A DNA stretch of 64,000 nucleotides from Hansfordia pulvinata (lineage: Eukaryota; Ascomycota; Sordariomycetes; Xylariales), in the NCBI GenBank assembly GCA_006538405.1, contig BJKQ01000009.1, forward strand, positions 1,994,001-2,058,000. Direction: 5' to 3'. A program made the translations under genes and the position numbers. This document shows, piece by piece, positions 47,165 through 57,795 of this stretch. Position 1 is the first letter of the stretch; every line of letters begins with the position of its first letter. The notes beneath the pieces were generated by a model, which ran no database searches, was not told where the DNA came from, and saw nothing but the letters and a program-made list of their open reading frames with translations.

Positions 47165-49541
47165 ATGAAGTCCCTCTGGGCCCCCGCGGTGCTGGGCACG
47201 GCGCTGCTGGGCCACAGCGGCGGCGCGCGCGCCGAGGCGCCCTTCATGAGGGAGGCGATGGCGGGCGGGCGGGTGACGGGCTTCGCGGTCGGCGGAGGGG
47301 AGCCGGACTGGACGCCGGCGTTCAACGACGAGTCCAAGCCCCACGAGGGCGTGCAGCTGCGGCCCTCGGCTGAGTGGAAGATTGAGTGCAGCAGCACCAG
47401 CAGCGCGCGCGACGAGGGGGAGGAGGACGACGCTCACGCGTGCGAGCACGCCATCGACGGCCGGAGGGGCACGGCGTGGCGCAGCGCGGCGGACGGGCGC
47501 GAGCACGTCGTCACGGTGGAGCTGCCAGTGCCGCACAACATCAACGCGGTGGTGGTGCTGCCGCCGGAGGAGGCCGGGTCCGTGGGGGACGGGGACGTTG
47601 ACGGCGAGGGCGCCGGGCTGATCATGGAGCACGAGATCCTGGTCAGCGCGGACGGGCGCAGCTGGGGCCGGCCGGTGGCGTACGGGATGTGGCCGGACAC
47701 GAACCGGCAGCGAATGGGGGTGTTTGAGCCCGTGTCGGCGCGGTTCGTGCGGCTGGTGGCCAAGCCTTCTTCGTCGGACCCGAAGAAGTCGTCCAAGTCG
47801 TGGCACGGGATCGCGGAGCTGGCGCTGTACGCGACCAGCTTCGTGACGCCGGCGGACCCGAAGAAGGGCGCGTGGGGCCCGACGCTGGACCTGCCCGTGG
47901 TGCCCGTGTCCGGGGCGCAGGAGGCGTCGGGCCACATTGTGCTGTGGTCGTCGTGGGCCAACGACCAGTTCCACGCGACGCCCGGGGCAGCACGGCCATG
48001 TCGCGGTGGCAGCCGCGGACGGGCGCCGTGTCGAAGCGCATCGTCAACAGCACGCAGCACGACATGTTCTGCCCGGGCATCGCCATTGACGGGACGGGCA
48101 TGATGGTGGTGACGGGCGGCAACGACGCCAGCCAGACCAGCCTGTACGACGGCGCGCGCGACCGCTGGGAGACGGGCCCGCCGATGGGCCTGCGCCGCGG
48201 CTACCAGGCGTCGACGACGCTGTCCGACGGGCGCGTCTTCGTCATCGGCGGCTCCTGGGCCGGCGGCTCCAACGTGCCCAAGGACGGCGAGGTGTACGAC
48301 CCCTTCACGCGCCGCTGGACGCCGCTGCCCGGCGCGCTCGTGCGGCCCATGCTGACGGACGACATGGAGGGCGCGTGGCGCGCCGACAACCACGGCTGGC
48401 TGTTCGGCTGGAAGAACGCCACCGTGTTCCAGGGCGGGCCGAGCCGCGCGATGAACTGGTACTTCACCGACGGCGAGCGCGGCGGCGTCGCCCCGGCGGG
48501 CCACCGGCTCGACGACGAGGACTCCATGTCGGGCAACGCCGTCATGTTCGACGCGGTGGCCGGCAAGATCCTGACGCTGGGCGGCTCGCCCGACTACGAC
48601 AAGTCGTGGGCGTCGCGGGCGGCGCACATCATCACGCTGGGCGAGCCGGGCGAGCGGCCCCGCGTCGAGCGGGCGGCCCGGCGCTCCGGGCAGATGCGCA
48701 CCGAGCGCGTCTTCCACACGTCGGTCGTGCTGCCCGACGGCACCGTCTTCGTCGCGGGCGGGCAGGAGTTCGGCGTCGCCTTCAACGAGGAGAACGCGCG
48801 CTTCGTGCCCGAGATCTACGACCCGGCGCGCGACGCCTTCACCGAGCTGGCCCGCAACAACGTCATCCGCGTCTACCACTCCATCTCCATCCTGCTGCCC
48901 GACGCCCGCGTCCTCAACGCCGGCGGCGGCCTGTGCGGCAACTGCTCCGCCAACCACTACGACGGCCAGGTCTTCACCCCGCCCTACCTCCTCGACAAGG
49001 ACGGCCGCGAGCGCCGCCGCCCGTCCTCGAGACCGACCTGCCCGCCGAGGTCCCCGCCGGCCACCGCCTCGCCTTCCGCGCCAGCCGCGGCGTCAAGCAC
49101 GCCTCCCTCGTCCGCCTGTGCAGCGCCACTCACACCGTCAACACCGACCAGCGCCGCGTGCCCCTCGACGTCGTCCCCGTCCCCGGCGCCGCCCGCGAGT
49201 ACGAGGTGACCCTGCCCTCCGACCCGGGCGTCCTCATCCCCGGCTACTGGATGTTCTTCATCATGGACCGCTACGGCACCCCCAGCGTCGCTCAGACCAT
49301 CATGGTCAAGACCGACTCCATCCGCAAGCTCGAGCTGGCCGCCGCCGCCGCTGAGGGCGCTACTGTTGCTGCTCACCAAGGCGAGGAGGCCGCCGACTCC
49401 ATGGACGGCCCCAAGGACCTCCGCTCCGCCGCCAAGCTCCACTCGTCGCCATCGTCGTCGTCGGGCGAGCGCGGGCCCCTGAGCCTGTGCTGGAAGATCT
49501 GGAAGTCGGCGTTCATCCAGCAGATGCTGGGTCGCGAGTGA
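47165..49541 (+). CDS. Secreted galactose oxidase-like copper radical oxidase (two frameshifts)
   Basis: Oxidises primary alcohols (galactose in the type enzyme) to aldehydes, making H2O2 outside the cell. Intronless. A signal peptide (MKSLWAPAVLGTALLGHSGG) precedes an F5/8 type C-like N-terminal domain (ECSSTS, HACEHAIDGRRGTAW, PHNINAVVVLPP), Kelch repeats and a C-terminal Ig-like domain. Cofactor and copper residues are all visible: Cys in HDMFCPGIAIDGTG, Tyr in RRGYQASTTL, Trp in VFVIGGSWAGG, Tyr-His in RVYHSISILLPDARV and His in SATHTVNTDQRRVPL. The frame shifts near 47985 (G run) and near 49015 (GCC run), each equal to one missing base; restoring both gives 793 codons. Conserved catalytic residues argue against a pseudogene. 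The true substrate could differ (glyoxal- or alcohol-oxidase-like). Confidence 0.92.
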
Positions 49542-50241
49542 GGATGGCAGTGGGTGCACCCAAAGTCACGGGGGCTTACACGCACGAGACATGGACAAGG
49601 ACTTGACGTCATGAAGCCCAGCCCTGCATAGGATGTATGGATTCGTTTTCTGGGGTTGGAGGGGAATAAGTGCCTCGACCACAGCACTCTTTGTCAGGGG
49701 CACTTGATTTGCCAGCCAATGATTCGCCAGCAGACAGCCTGGACTCAGCCTCGTGCGTGGTTGGATCTTGCAGATGTAAAGGGCGCTTCAGCCCGCCAAT
49801 TCTATGCCTGACTTTGGACCGGATCTGGCAACTGGATGTTGGAGCTTACCTAATCAGCCTGGCGTCGTCATTGTCTGTTATATCGGATAGTAGTACATGC
49901 CTCGGCTTTACATTCTTTAGGTTTGATTGGGAGGACTCATGGGCAACAACGGACATGGCAATCTATTAAAAAAAAATTGTTGAATTGGATTTTCTTCTCT
50001 TCTTACTTGCGTGGCCCTTCCAGTACTTAAGTGACAAGCTCATTCACTATTACTTTAGCCTCTACAATGACAGAAACGCCCACCCAATCTTGTCTGTGAC
50101 CATCACGCTGCCTCGACTGACTCGAAAGGCGGGGTGAGACGCGTTACCATGGTTCTGACCGAATCAACCCGGAAGATGGAGAGAGACGGCAGCCTGAAAG
50201 AAGCACAGCCGCCAGGGCCACGACAACAAGATCTATCCCCC
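49542..50241. other. Convergent 3' spacer
   Basis: About 0.7 kb, less GC-rich than its flanks, with an A9 run near 49970. No gene seen. Confidence 0.55.
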
Positions 50242-51657
50242 CTACAGCAGAACAACAACCTTGCGCGCACTGACCCCCTTCTTCTGCAGGTCCAGCCCGG
50301 CCTGCACCCGCCCGAGCCCCCGGCCGGGCACCACCAGCGGCTCGGGCTTGGCCCTCAGCCGGCCCGCCGCCAGCGCCGGCCCCACGAACCCGGTCCAGAT
50401 CCCGGCGCCGCGGTGGCCCGGCGTCAGGAACGGCGCCGCCCCGTTGACGAAGACGGCCCGCACATCATCATCATCATCATCATCATCATCGTCGCCGTCG
50501 TCGGCTTCCGGTGTTGGCGTTGGCGTTGGCGGTGGGTTGACCGTCGCCACCACGAGACCACCACCCCCACCCCCACCACCACCGCCGTTGCCGCCGCCGC
50601 CGCCGCCGTTGTTGAGCTCGCGGAGGATCTCGGCGCAGGCGCGCACCGTCCCCCGCGTCCCGATGCAGTCCAGCGCCCCTCCGCCCGCAAGCTTGCCCCT
50701 CCGGGACCGGACGTGGGCGACGATGGCGTCGTTGACGCCCGGCGCGGCCTGGTCGAACACGGCCACGTCCCCGGCGGCGGCGGGGCCGGCGAGAGACCGC
50801 ACGTAGGCGTGGTTGCGCGCGCTGGCGGTCGTCGCCACGGCGTACCCCGCGGCCGCGGCGAGCTGGACCGCCGTGCTGCCCACTGAGGACGAGCCGCCCC
50901 AGATGAGCACCGTCTCCTTGGCGTCTCCTTCTTTTGTCTGCGGGGGAACGGGAAGGGAAGAGCCGTCAGCGGTGTCGGTGGTGGTGGTGGTGGTGCTGCT
51001 GCTGCTTTCGCTGCTCAGGGGCGGCGGCAGCCTCAGGCCGAGGTCGCCAAACAGGCCCGCGGCGGACGTGGAGATGCTCAGGGGCAGGACGACGGCCCGC
51101 TCGAAGGGGAGGTCCGCCGGGATCCGGGCGGCGGCCACCTCGCGGCAGGTGGTGAAGTTCTGGAAGCCGCCGTGCCTGGCGCCGCCGTGGACGAGGCCGA
51201 GGCAGTGTCTGCGATGACGGAAATTTCAGCGAGGGGATGAAGCAGTAATAGCCTCAGAAAACTCCCCCCCCCCCCCGCCCCGATGATCGCCGGAAGAGAG
51301 ATGATAAAAATTGGGGGAAAAACGTACCCTATGACCCTGTCGCCGACCTGGAACCGGCTGACCCCGGGGCCGAGCTTGACGACGACCCCGGCGACGTCGC
51401 TGCCCAGCACGTGGGGCCCGCCAAAGTCCAGCACGCCCGTGTCCTGGATCTGCCTTTCCGTCAGAGGGGTTTTTCCTCTTCGGAGGTGTCGGACCCAGAC
51501 TCACCTTCCACTCCACCGGGTTGATGGCCACGGCGGACACCTGGATCACCAGCTCGTCCCCCTCCGGGCGGCTCTGGTCCGGGCCCGGCCCGACCACCAG
51601 CGGGTTGGCGAGAGCCGCCGGCAGAAGGGCTCCGCGGTTCTCGGCGATGGTGGACAT
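50242..51657 (-). CDS. Medium-chain zinc-type alcohol dehydrogenase / trans-enoyl reductase-like
   Basis: NAD(P)H-dependent MDR-family reductase, similar to fungal stand-alone enoyl reductases and quinone oxidoreductases. Exons 51657-51505, 51449-51328 and 51208-50242 (clean GTGAGT and GTACGT donors) give 413 aa. The N-terminal GroES-like part has VSAVAINPVEWK, then VLGSDVAGVVVKLG and FQVGDRVIG. The Rossmann motif VLIWGGSSSVGSTAVQLAAA is at about residue 210. No structural-zinc Cys cluster is seen, as in zinc-independent members. Two long low-complexity inserts (Gly-rich and ten Asp, about residues 300-350) lie in the C-terminal half. No PKS or NRPS gene is nearby to suggest a pathway. Divergent from the SurE-like gene. 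Confidence 0.87.
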
Positions 51658-52752
51658 GGCGATGCGTGTGCAGGCAGATGCGAGATGTTATTCGATTGGT
51701 GAGGAATGTTGCGGCTTACAAGTGTCTGGTGTCGCAGTATGAAGAAAGACTGCCATCTTGTCGGCGCGGCGAGGCATCTTTATAGGCCCAGGACTCTCCA
51801 CAGAGTTCAGTTTATGCCCACTGCCATTCTCTCTTCTCCTTGGACCCGGGACAGGATGGATTGGAAATCATGTCGAGCTCCGCCGTGGAACAGCGGCAGT
51901 TTGTCAGCTGCCCGTCCAATGGCGGCTTCTGTGTGTCATTGTCGTCCTGGATGGCGCAGCTCCGACACGGAGGCTGGAGCCGCGTGGAACTCCGGTGCGG
52001 TGCGGTGCAGAGCGGTGCGGTGCGGCCCGGCGATTGCTGCGCGACCGCCGCGGAACTCCACGGCGTTCGGCTTAGTGATGCACACCACCAACTTGGCCGC
52101 CCGGGCCTACGCCGCCGGAGCGCCGCGGACCATAGAACAATTGCACAGCCTCCAGTGCAGACAGTCCTCGGGCGCTCAGATCCACAGTCGCCGCGTCTGA
52201 GCCGCCATCATGAGGAAAGGAGAGAGAGAGAAAAAAAAAAAAAAAGGAGGCTTAGTCCCGTGGGTTATACCAGATGCGGCCCTATACTGCGCAGATGGCT
52301 CGATCGTGGCTGTCGGCAACATTGCCGCAAGAGATCATGTCGCAGGCACGCCGCCACTGTGTCTACGGCGCAAGGTGGCAAAGGGAAGCAGCCATGGCCT
52401 TCATCAAGCACAAAAGCAGCGCGTGCACCAACTTGAAAGCCTCCGCCGCCGCCCGATTGCCCGACTATCCGACCATCGCCACCATGAAATCAAATACCGG
52501 CCCTCCTCAACTGTAATTCCGTGGCGCAGCCCACAAATGGCAAGTCCTGCTGCTGAAGACGCACGCCACCCGGGCGGGAGAGGGACACGTACAAAATGGA
52601 AACGAGCGCCCGGCCCCCTTTCGTAGACGTGTTGGAAAGGGAGACTGAATGTTCAAGAAACAGGGGCACCACTCGCCGCGCTCCCCTCCCCTCCCCTCCT
52701 TCTTGCTTCGCCCTTTGGATCCCTGGAGACTCAGCTGCGGTCCCGACAAAAC
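51658..52752. other. Divergent spacer between MDR reductase and SurE-like genes
   Basis: About 1.1 kb containing both promoters and an A15 run near 52231. Frames up to ~200 codons have no domain features, so no gene is accepted. Confidence 0.5.
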
Positions 52753-53375
52753 ATGCGACCGCTGCGCCTCGGGTCCACGATCCTGGCGTGCGCCGTCGCG
52801 GGCTCCGTCTCCGCCATCGCCGTGGCGCCGCGCTCCGACGCCAACAACAAGAACAACGGCATCCTCGTCTGCGACGACGACGGCCCTTCCCAGCTCAGTG
52901 TGAACCTGTACAGGGCGCTCCGCGCCGGCGGCCACGACGTGATCCTATCCGAGCCGGCCCAGGAGCAGTCAACGCGAGGTTCGTCAATCCGGCTTGCCCC
53001 CACCTCATTACCCCCCCCCCCCCCCCCCCCCCCCGTGAGACGCAAGAGAACCTACCCCCTATCTCCCGAGTGCCCGCTAATCACCCGCCATCGCCAACCC
53101 CCACCGCGACAGGCTGGCTGCAGCGCCCGCCGACGAGGCTGAAGAACCTTCCGCACAACGCCGTCTCCGACGACGGCGGCAGGACGAGCCGCGATCGCGA
53201 CGACGGCGGCAGGACGAGCCGCGATCGCGACGACGAGCGGATCAACTGGGTCAACTCGTTCCCCGTGTCCGCGGCCAAGTACGGCCTGGACACGCTCTCC
53301 CGCAAGTTCTTCTTCGGGGGCCGCGGCCCAGCAGCAGCAGCAGGGGCCCAAACCAGCAAGGACGACGACAGCAGT

Positions 53376-53406
<31 letters not shown>

Positions 53407-54344
53407 ACCTCCCGGGGCTCCTGGTCTCGGGCCCCAACTACGGGCTCAACACGGGCCTGGGGGCCATCTTCTCCGGCACCAACGCCGTGGCCGCCTGGGC
53501 CGCCGCGCCGGAGCACGGCGGCGTCCCGGCCGCCGCCTTCTCCACGCCCAACAAGTCGCGCCGGCGGTACGGGGACCCGGGGCCGATCGAGGGCGGCGGG
53601 GTCTACGTCGCCAAGGCCAGCGCCGTCGTCGACCAGATCATGAAGGCCCAGCGCGAGTCGGGAAGGTTCATGATTAAGGGCACGGTAAGCTTCCCTTTTC
53701 TCTCCCCTCTCTCGCTCCCTCTTCCAGATATGGCGCTGCTCCTACAGCTGTCCTCCGCCTTCTCGTCGATCCTTAAAGTGCGGAACTCTGCCGGAGGCTT
53801 GCTGTACCCTGGCGACAGCACGAGCACCCGGGGGGCGAAAAGAAGAAAGCTGACCTGTCCGTCATCAGTGGCTGAACATTAGCATCCCCTGGGCTCTGAG
53901 GTTCACGACCAAGAATGGTCAGGATTACGACTGTACAGACCCCACAAAGTTCAAAGTGAGCACGCCAAAACTGGCCCACCTCCCTCCAGATAGCTAAAGC
54001 AGATTCCCATGCCGAGCTGCCCGGGCTGGTTGCGTCTTGTTCTTGCCCTCCCCCCCGCCAAGCTGACACGCCAGAGCAAACCGCAGTTCGTCCAGGCCCA
54101 GATCTCGCCCTTCACGATGGGCGTGTGGCTGCCGAGCCAGGTCAGGCCGGTCGCCGACGAGACGCTGTTCCGCTGCGACCTCGACAACCTGCCCAGGGAG
54201 CAGGACGTGCTGAGGAAAGGCCACTGCGTCATACCTATCAGCGTCAACGTCGGGGGCTACAGCCCCGCCCTCCGGCCGGCCTCCAGGGACCAGTACAGGG
54301 CTGTCAAGAAAGCGCTGGGACCGATCCTGTCCTGCGACGGCTGA
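52753..54344 (+). CDS. Secreted SurE-like phosphatase/nucleotidase
   Basis: SurE-family metal-dependent phosphatase (5'-nucleotidase or acid phosphatase type). Exons 52753-52978, 53113-53684, 53869-53955 and 54087-54344 give 380 aa. A signal peptide (MRPLRLGSTILACAVAGSVS) is followed by the SurE N-terminal motif GILVCDDDGPSQ, with the metal-binding Asp-Asp, and LYRALRAGGHDVILSEPA. Further family blocks are WVNSFPVSAAKYGLD, VSGPNYGLNTGLGAIFSGT and LNISIPWALRF. The C-terminal part (FRCDLDNLPREQDVL) carries no added domain. A perfect 30-bp tandem duplication (53171-53230) repeats DDGGRTSRDR, and a 12-Ser run follows. Intron 1 contains a 24-C tract. Export suggests phosphate scavenging, but this is inference. 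Confidence 0.87.
53011..53034. repeat. Poly-C tract, 24 bp, in SurE-like intron 1
   Basis: An uninterrupted C run inside intron 1 (52979-53112). Its length should be treated as approximate. Confidence 0.85.
53171..53230. repeat. In-frame tandem duplication, 2 x 30 bp
   Basis: Units 53171-53200 and 53201-53230 are identical and encode two copies of DDGGRTSRDR in the SurE-like protein, close after the intron 1 acceptor. Confidence 0.95.
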
Positions 54345-55382
54345 GAGAGGCGTTCGCCCGTCAGGTACACGCAAGACACTTACCCAGGAACCCAGAGACG
54401 GGGGCAAAAAGAAGGGGGGGAGGGGGTGGACTTGGTCCCGCCCGGAAAGACACAACAAGCCGACACCAGTGGGCAAAGACACGAACGCCGCGCGACCGAC
54501 CGTTGTGGTAAGTGGCCAAGGAGGCGGGGACAACGTCCCCAACGCAGTCCGGCGAAGGGAACAAAACACATTGTTGTTGCGGAACATCGCTGCTAGACTT
54601 ATGAGCTTGCTTAGATCTGCAAAACGAGCTTCCCAGCGAGGCGTCGTGGGTGGGCGGAAAACGGGAGAGGCGAAAAAGAAAGGGAACCGAGATCCGGAGA
54701 ACGGCTCCAATCCATCGCGCGCGCGTGCGCGCGCGACCATAAACGTGGCGAGCCCGCCCCCGACGATGGCGTCTGCTGCGTTTGCAGCGGTCCTCAGTCG
54801 TCTGATTGTTGGCTCTAAGTCGTCTCGTAGTTGGAGGGCAGACCCCCTTGCGGGCGCGTCAATGCCGTCTATGCGGACACAGCCAGCTGGTCCATCTTGC
54901 CAAGGCGCATTGATAGCCGCGCGGCAGAAGAGCACTGGTGGTCCGCCATAGGGCTCGACCATATACAAGGATAAGCGACATCGAGTTGTTCGAACACAGT
55001 CCTCTATGAAAATGAGAGCTCTCAGACCCAAAGGTCGCATGCACAAAAACGAGTCGAGCACTCGCGCCGACATGGCGATCTTTTGTTGACAGAGCCGCGT
55101 GGGGTTATTCTTCTTGGCGTGCTCCTCACAGATGACGGAGTCTAGGGTTTGGTGCCTGGTTGATAAACACATGATAGATAATATACACCTGGATTTTCAA
55201 CAAGAATATCATCAACAGACAAACAGGCCCACTCGCGCGTTGTGCCGTCCTTGACAACATGCGTCTTCCTCCATGAGGCCCCCACCCACCACATTTTGAT
55301 GTTCCACGACACCCATGCGTCGCGCATGGCCACCCGTCTCTTTTCTACACCTCCCTACCCCCTGTCCGCGAGGGCCTACTGC
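54345..55382. other. Convergent 3' spacer
   Basis: About 1 kb. A long minus-strand frame (53994-55172) runs through it but overlaps SurE exons 4 antisense and shows no domain, so it is not annotated. Confidence 0.5.
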
Positions 55383-55404
55383 CTACTCCACCATGACATC
55401 GCCG

Positions 55405-55438
<34 letters not shown>

Positions 55439-56489
55439 GAGGCGCCTCGTTGAGGTCGGGCATCCAGCCCTTGGGCCTCTCGTTGCCGCGGACCGCGACG
55501 CCGTAGCCCAGGCGCTCGACCTTGGCGACCTGCTCGATCATGATGTCCGACTTCTTGCGCCAGCCCGCGTAGCGCCCGATGGGCGGCAGGATCTGCAGCG
55601 TGCTGCTGGCCTCCTGCAGGTCGGACAGGATGGAGCGGTCCCGGCCTGCCGCTGCTGCCGCTCCTCCGGCCGCGCCCGCGCCTGCGCCCGCGGTGACGGC
55701 GGCGGCGGCAGTGGGCATGGACCCGGTCAGCGCCGTGACCGAGGTGGCGAAGCGCATCATCTCGCCCGTCAGGTCGAAGACGCCGCCGACGTACTCGGAG
55801 GCGGTCAGGCGGATGCCGGTGCCGGCCAGGCCGTCCTTCATCCCGTCGTCGCCGCCGGGGCCGGCCCCGAGGGCGGCGTCCATGTCGGCCGGGGAGACGA
55901 GGGTCTGGTGCTGCAGGTAGTGGAGGAAGGAGACGGCCTCGGCGTACTCCTCGAGGCTGATGAGCGGGTAGCGGTAGCGGTTCATGCCCTGGACGTCCGG
56001 GGCGACCTGGGCGACCAGGGCGGCGATCTCGGCCATGCGCCCGGCTATCTCCTCCTGGATCTTGGGCGGGATGGGCTGGCCCAGCTTGCGGACTCTGGGA
56101 GTGTGGTGGTTAACTTGTCTGATGTTGCGCTGGCGCTGGCGCTGCCCTGGGCTCACCCGGCAGACGGAGACTGGCTTACCTCTGGAGAGAGAAGATGCTG
56201 CGGGGTGGGCCGTCAGCGGGGAGTTCTCGCACATGATGCGGCGTCGAGATGGACGGTGCCTGACTCACATCTTCTTGGCGAGGCCGGTGATGTCGCGGGA
56301 GAGCTTGCCGACGCGGACGCGGCGGTCGTGGTGCTCGTCGAGCTCGCCGCGGAAGGCCTCGAACATGGGGATGTAGGGGTTCGGGGCCGGGGCCGAGGCC
56401 GGGCTGGCGGCCTTACTGTTGCCCTGGTGGTCCCTCTTGACGCCGGCCATGGGTTTGCTGTCGTGCGTGGGGACGACGACCTCGGACAT
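55383..56489 (-). CDS. Translin-associated factor X (TRAX) homologue
   Basis: Translin-family protein; with translin it forms the C3PO RNA/DNA-binding endoribonuclease. Exons 56489-56269, 56197-56180 (an 18-nt microexon encoding IFSLQ with split flanking codons) and 56094-55383 give 316 aa. The family start block is FRGELDEHHDRRVRVGKLSR DITGLAKK, continued by the microexon and KLGQPIPPKI. Further blocks are MNRYRYPLISLEEYAEAVSF, LTASEYVGGVFDLTGEMMRF and the late ILPPIGRYAGWRKKSDIMIE with GYGVAVRG. N- and C-termini are low complexity; the latter includes about ten Gly. No targeting signal. TRAX is preferred over translin because of the long N-terminal extension and the C-terminal block. No translin partner lies in the window. 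Confidence 0.86.
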
Positions 56490-57795
56490 GGTGGCGCTGG
56501 GGTGGCGGCTTGCCTGTGGTGACCAGGTAGATGTGTGTGGGTGAGATATGTGTGGGTGTGGTTTGCGGTTTGTGGACTGTAGGTACCCGCAACCAATGTA
56601 CCTAATCCATGGATGTATCAGCACGTGGGGTTTGGTGATGGTTTGGAGGCCGGCCTGGTGAAGGGGAGGCCCTGGATCCGCCTGGCCTGCTGGAACAGCC
56701 CTGAGGGCACTTGCCGCAGCGCTGGTTTAGAGCTATGCTCGCTGGGGCTGAGCTGTCTGGGGGCACGCGTGTCAGAGGCGGGCCCTAGGGAGTGGTCCAG
56801 CCCCATCGAATCTCCTCTAGCGGCAGCGGCAGCCCGGCCAGGACCGTTGAACGTCACAGGCGACCGTTCCGCCTCTCACAAGCTTGGAGTTGGGACCAGT
56901 GCATGGCTCGGCGGCCACGGCTTCAACCCTTCCCGACTTTGATGCTGAATTCTTGCAAGCATAGTATCCCATATTTTATCTCATAAACCCGGGAAAGAGC
57001 CCCAACGCTGACATTGGGGCTTGGGGCAAAATACTGGGCGGCGCAACTGCTCTCCCGGATCAATCCGGCCGCTCGCTTGCCCCGTCTATTTCTAATATGT
57101 GAGTCTTTGAAAGCCAAGCTGTTCCGTGCCACTCGCGGAGAATGCCTCTTGCCACACTTTGCCCGTGCCCGGATCGCCGCAGGGCCGGCAAGTGCCGCAG
57201 TGGCTGTCAGCAACCAGACACTGCAGCCCAGTGGCATACATGAAGAGGGAACATCAAGAACGCCCCCCCCCCCCCCCCCGCCCCCCCATCCCAATTGTAT
57301 CTATTCTTGACACTACGCTTCTTATTGCCACCAGCAGCGGCGTTCTGCCTCCTTGTGTGTTGGTTGCCTCTATTGGCAAAGGCTCCCTGGTTAATAATTG
57401 GTCACCTCCGACACGATAGCAGCATGGAGCCACCAGGCGGAGAATTCCTAATAAGATGGCAAGCTTCTCGCCCCTATATGGCGAGGCATACGCCATCAGT
57501 CGTTAGAAAGCGGAATATAAGGCTGGCATTGGTGGGAATAGCCGCCATCGAGCTTCACACCGCAATCTGTGGCCAGGTACATAAGTGTGCGTACCCCGAA
57601 GACAACATTCCTTTGACCGTACTGCTAAAACCTGTATCAACCACCGCTCTTCGCGAGCATCGAATCTGAACCCCTGCGTACCCGCATCGATTGATCAAAG
57701 TCTCTTCCGCTTCCATAAAACCGATCTGTCAGACAGCCGAACTTTGCGCAGCGAAGTAGTCACCAGTGGCTCTGTACCCGCGACTATTGCCTGTC
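56490..57795. other. Divergent spacer between TRAX and pseudokinase genes
   Basis: About 1.3 kb with a C17 run near 57265. A 124-codon frame at 57295-57669 has a hydrophobic start but no homologous features, so it is left out. Confidence 0.5.

Noticed and set aside
47434..48957. 507-codon open frame on the minus strand
   Set aside because: Lies antisense to the galactose oxidase gene, whose copper and Tyr-Cys residues are all recognisable. The frame is a by-product of high third-position GC.
53994..55172. 392-codon minus-strand frame
   Set aside because: Overlaps the last SurE-like exon antisense and has no domain-like pattern or family motif.
57295..57669. 124-codon frame with hydrophobic start
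   Set aside because: The hydrophobic segment is short and followed by random-looking sequence in the pseudokinase promoter region.
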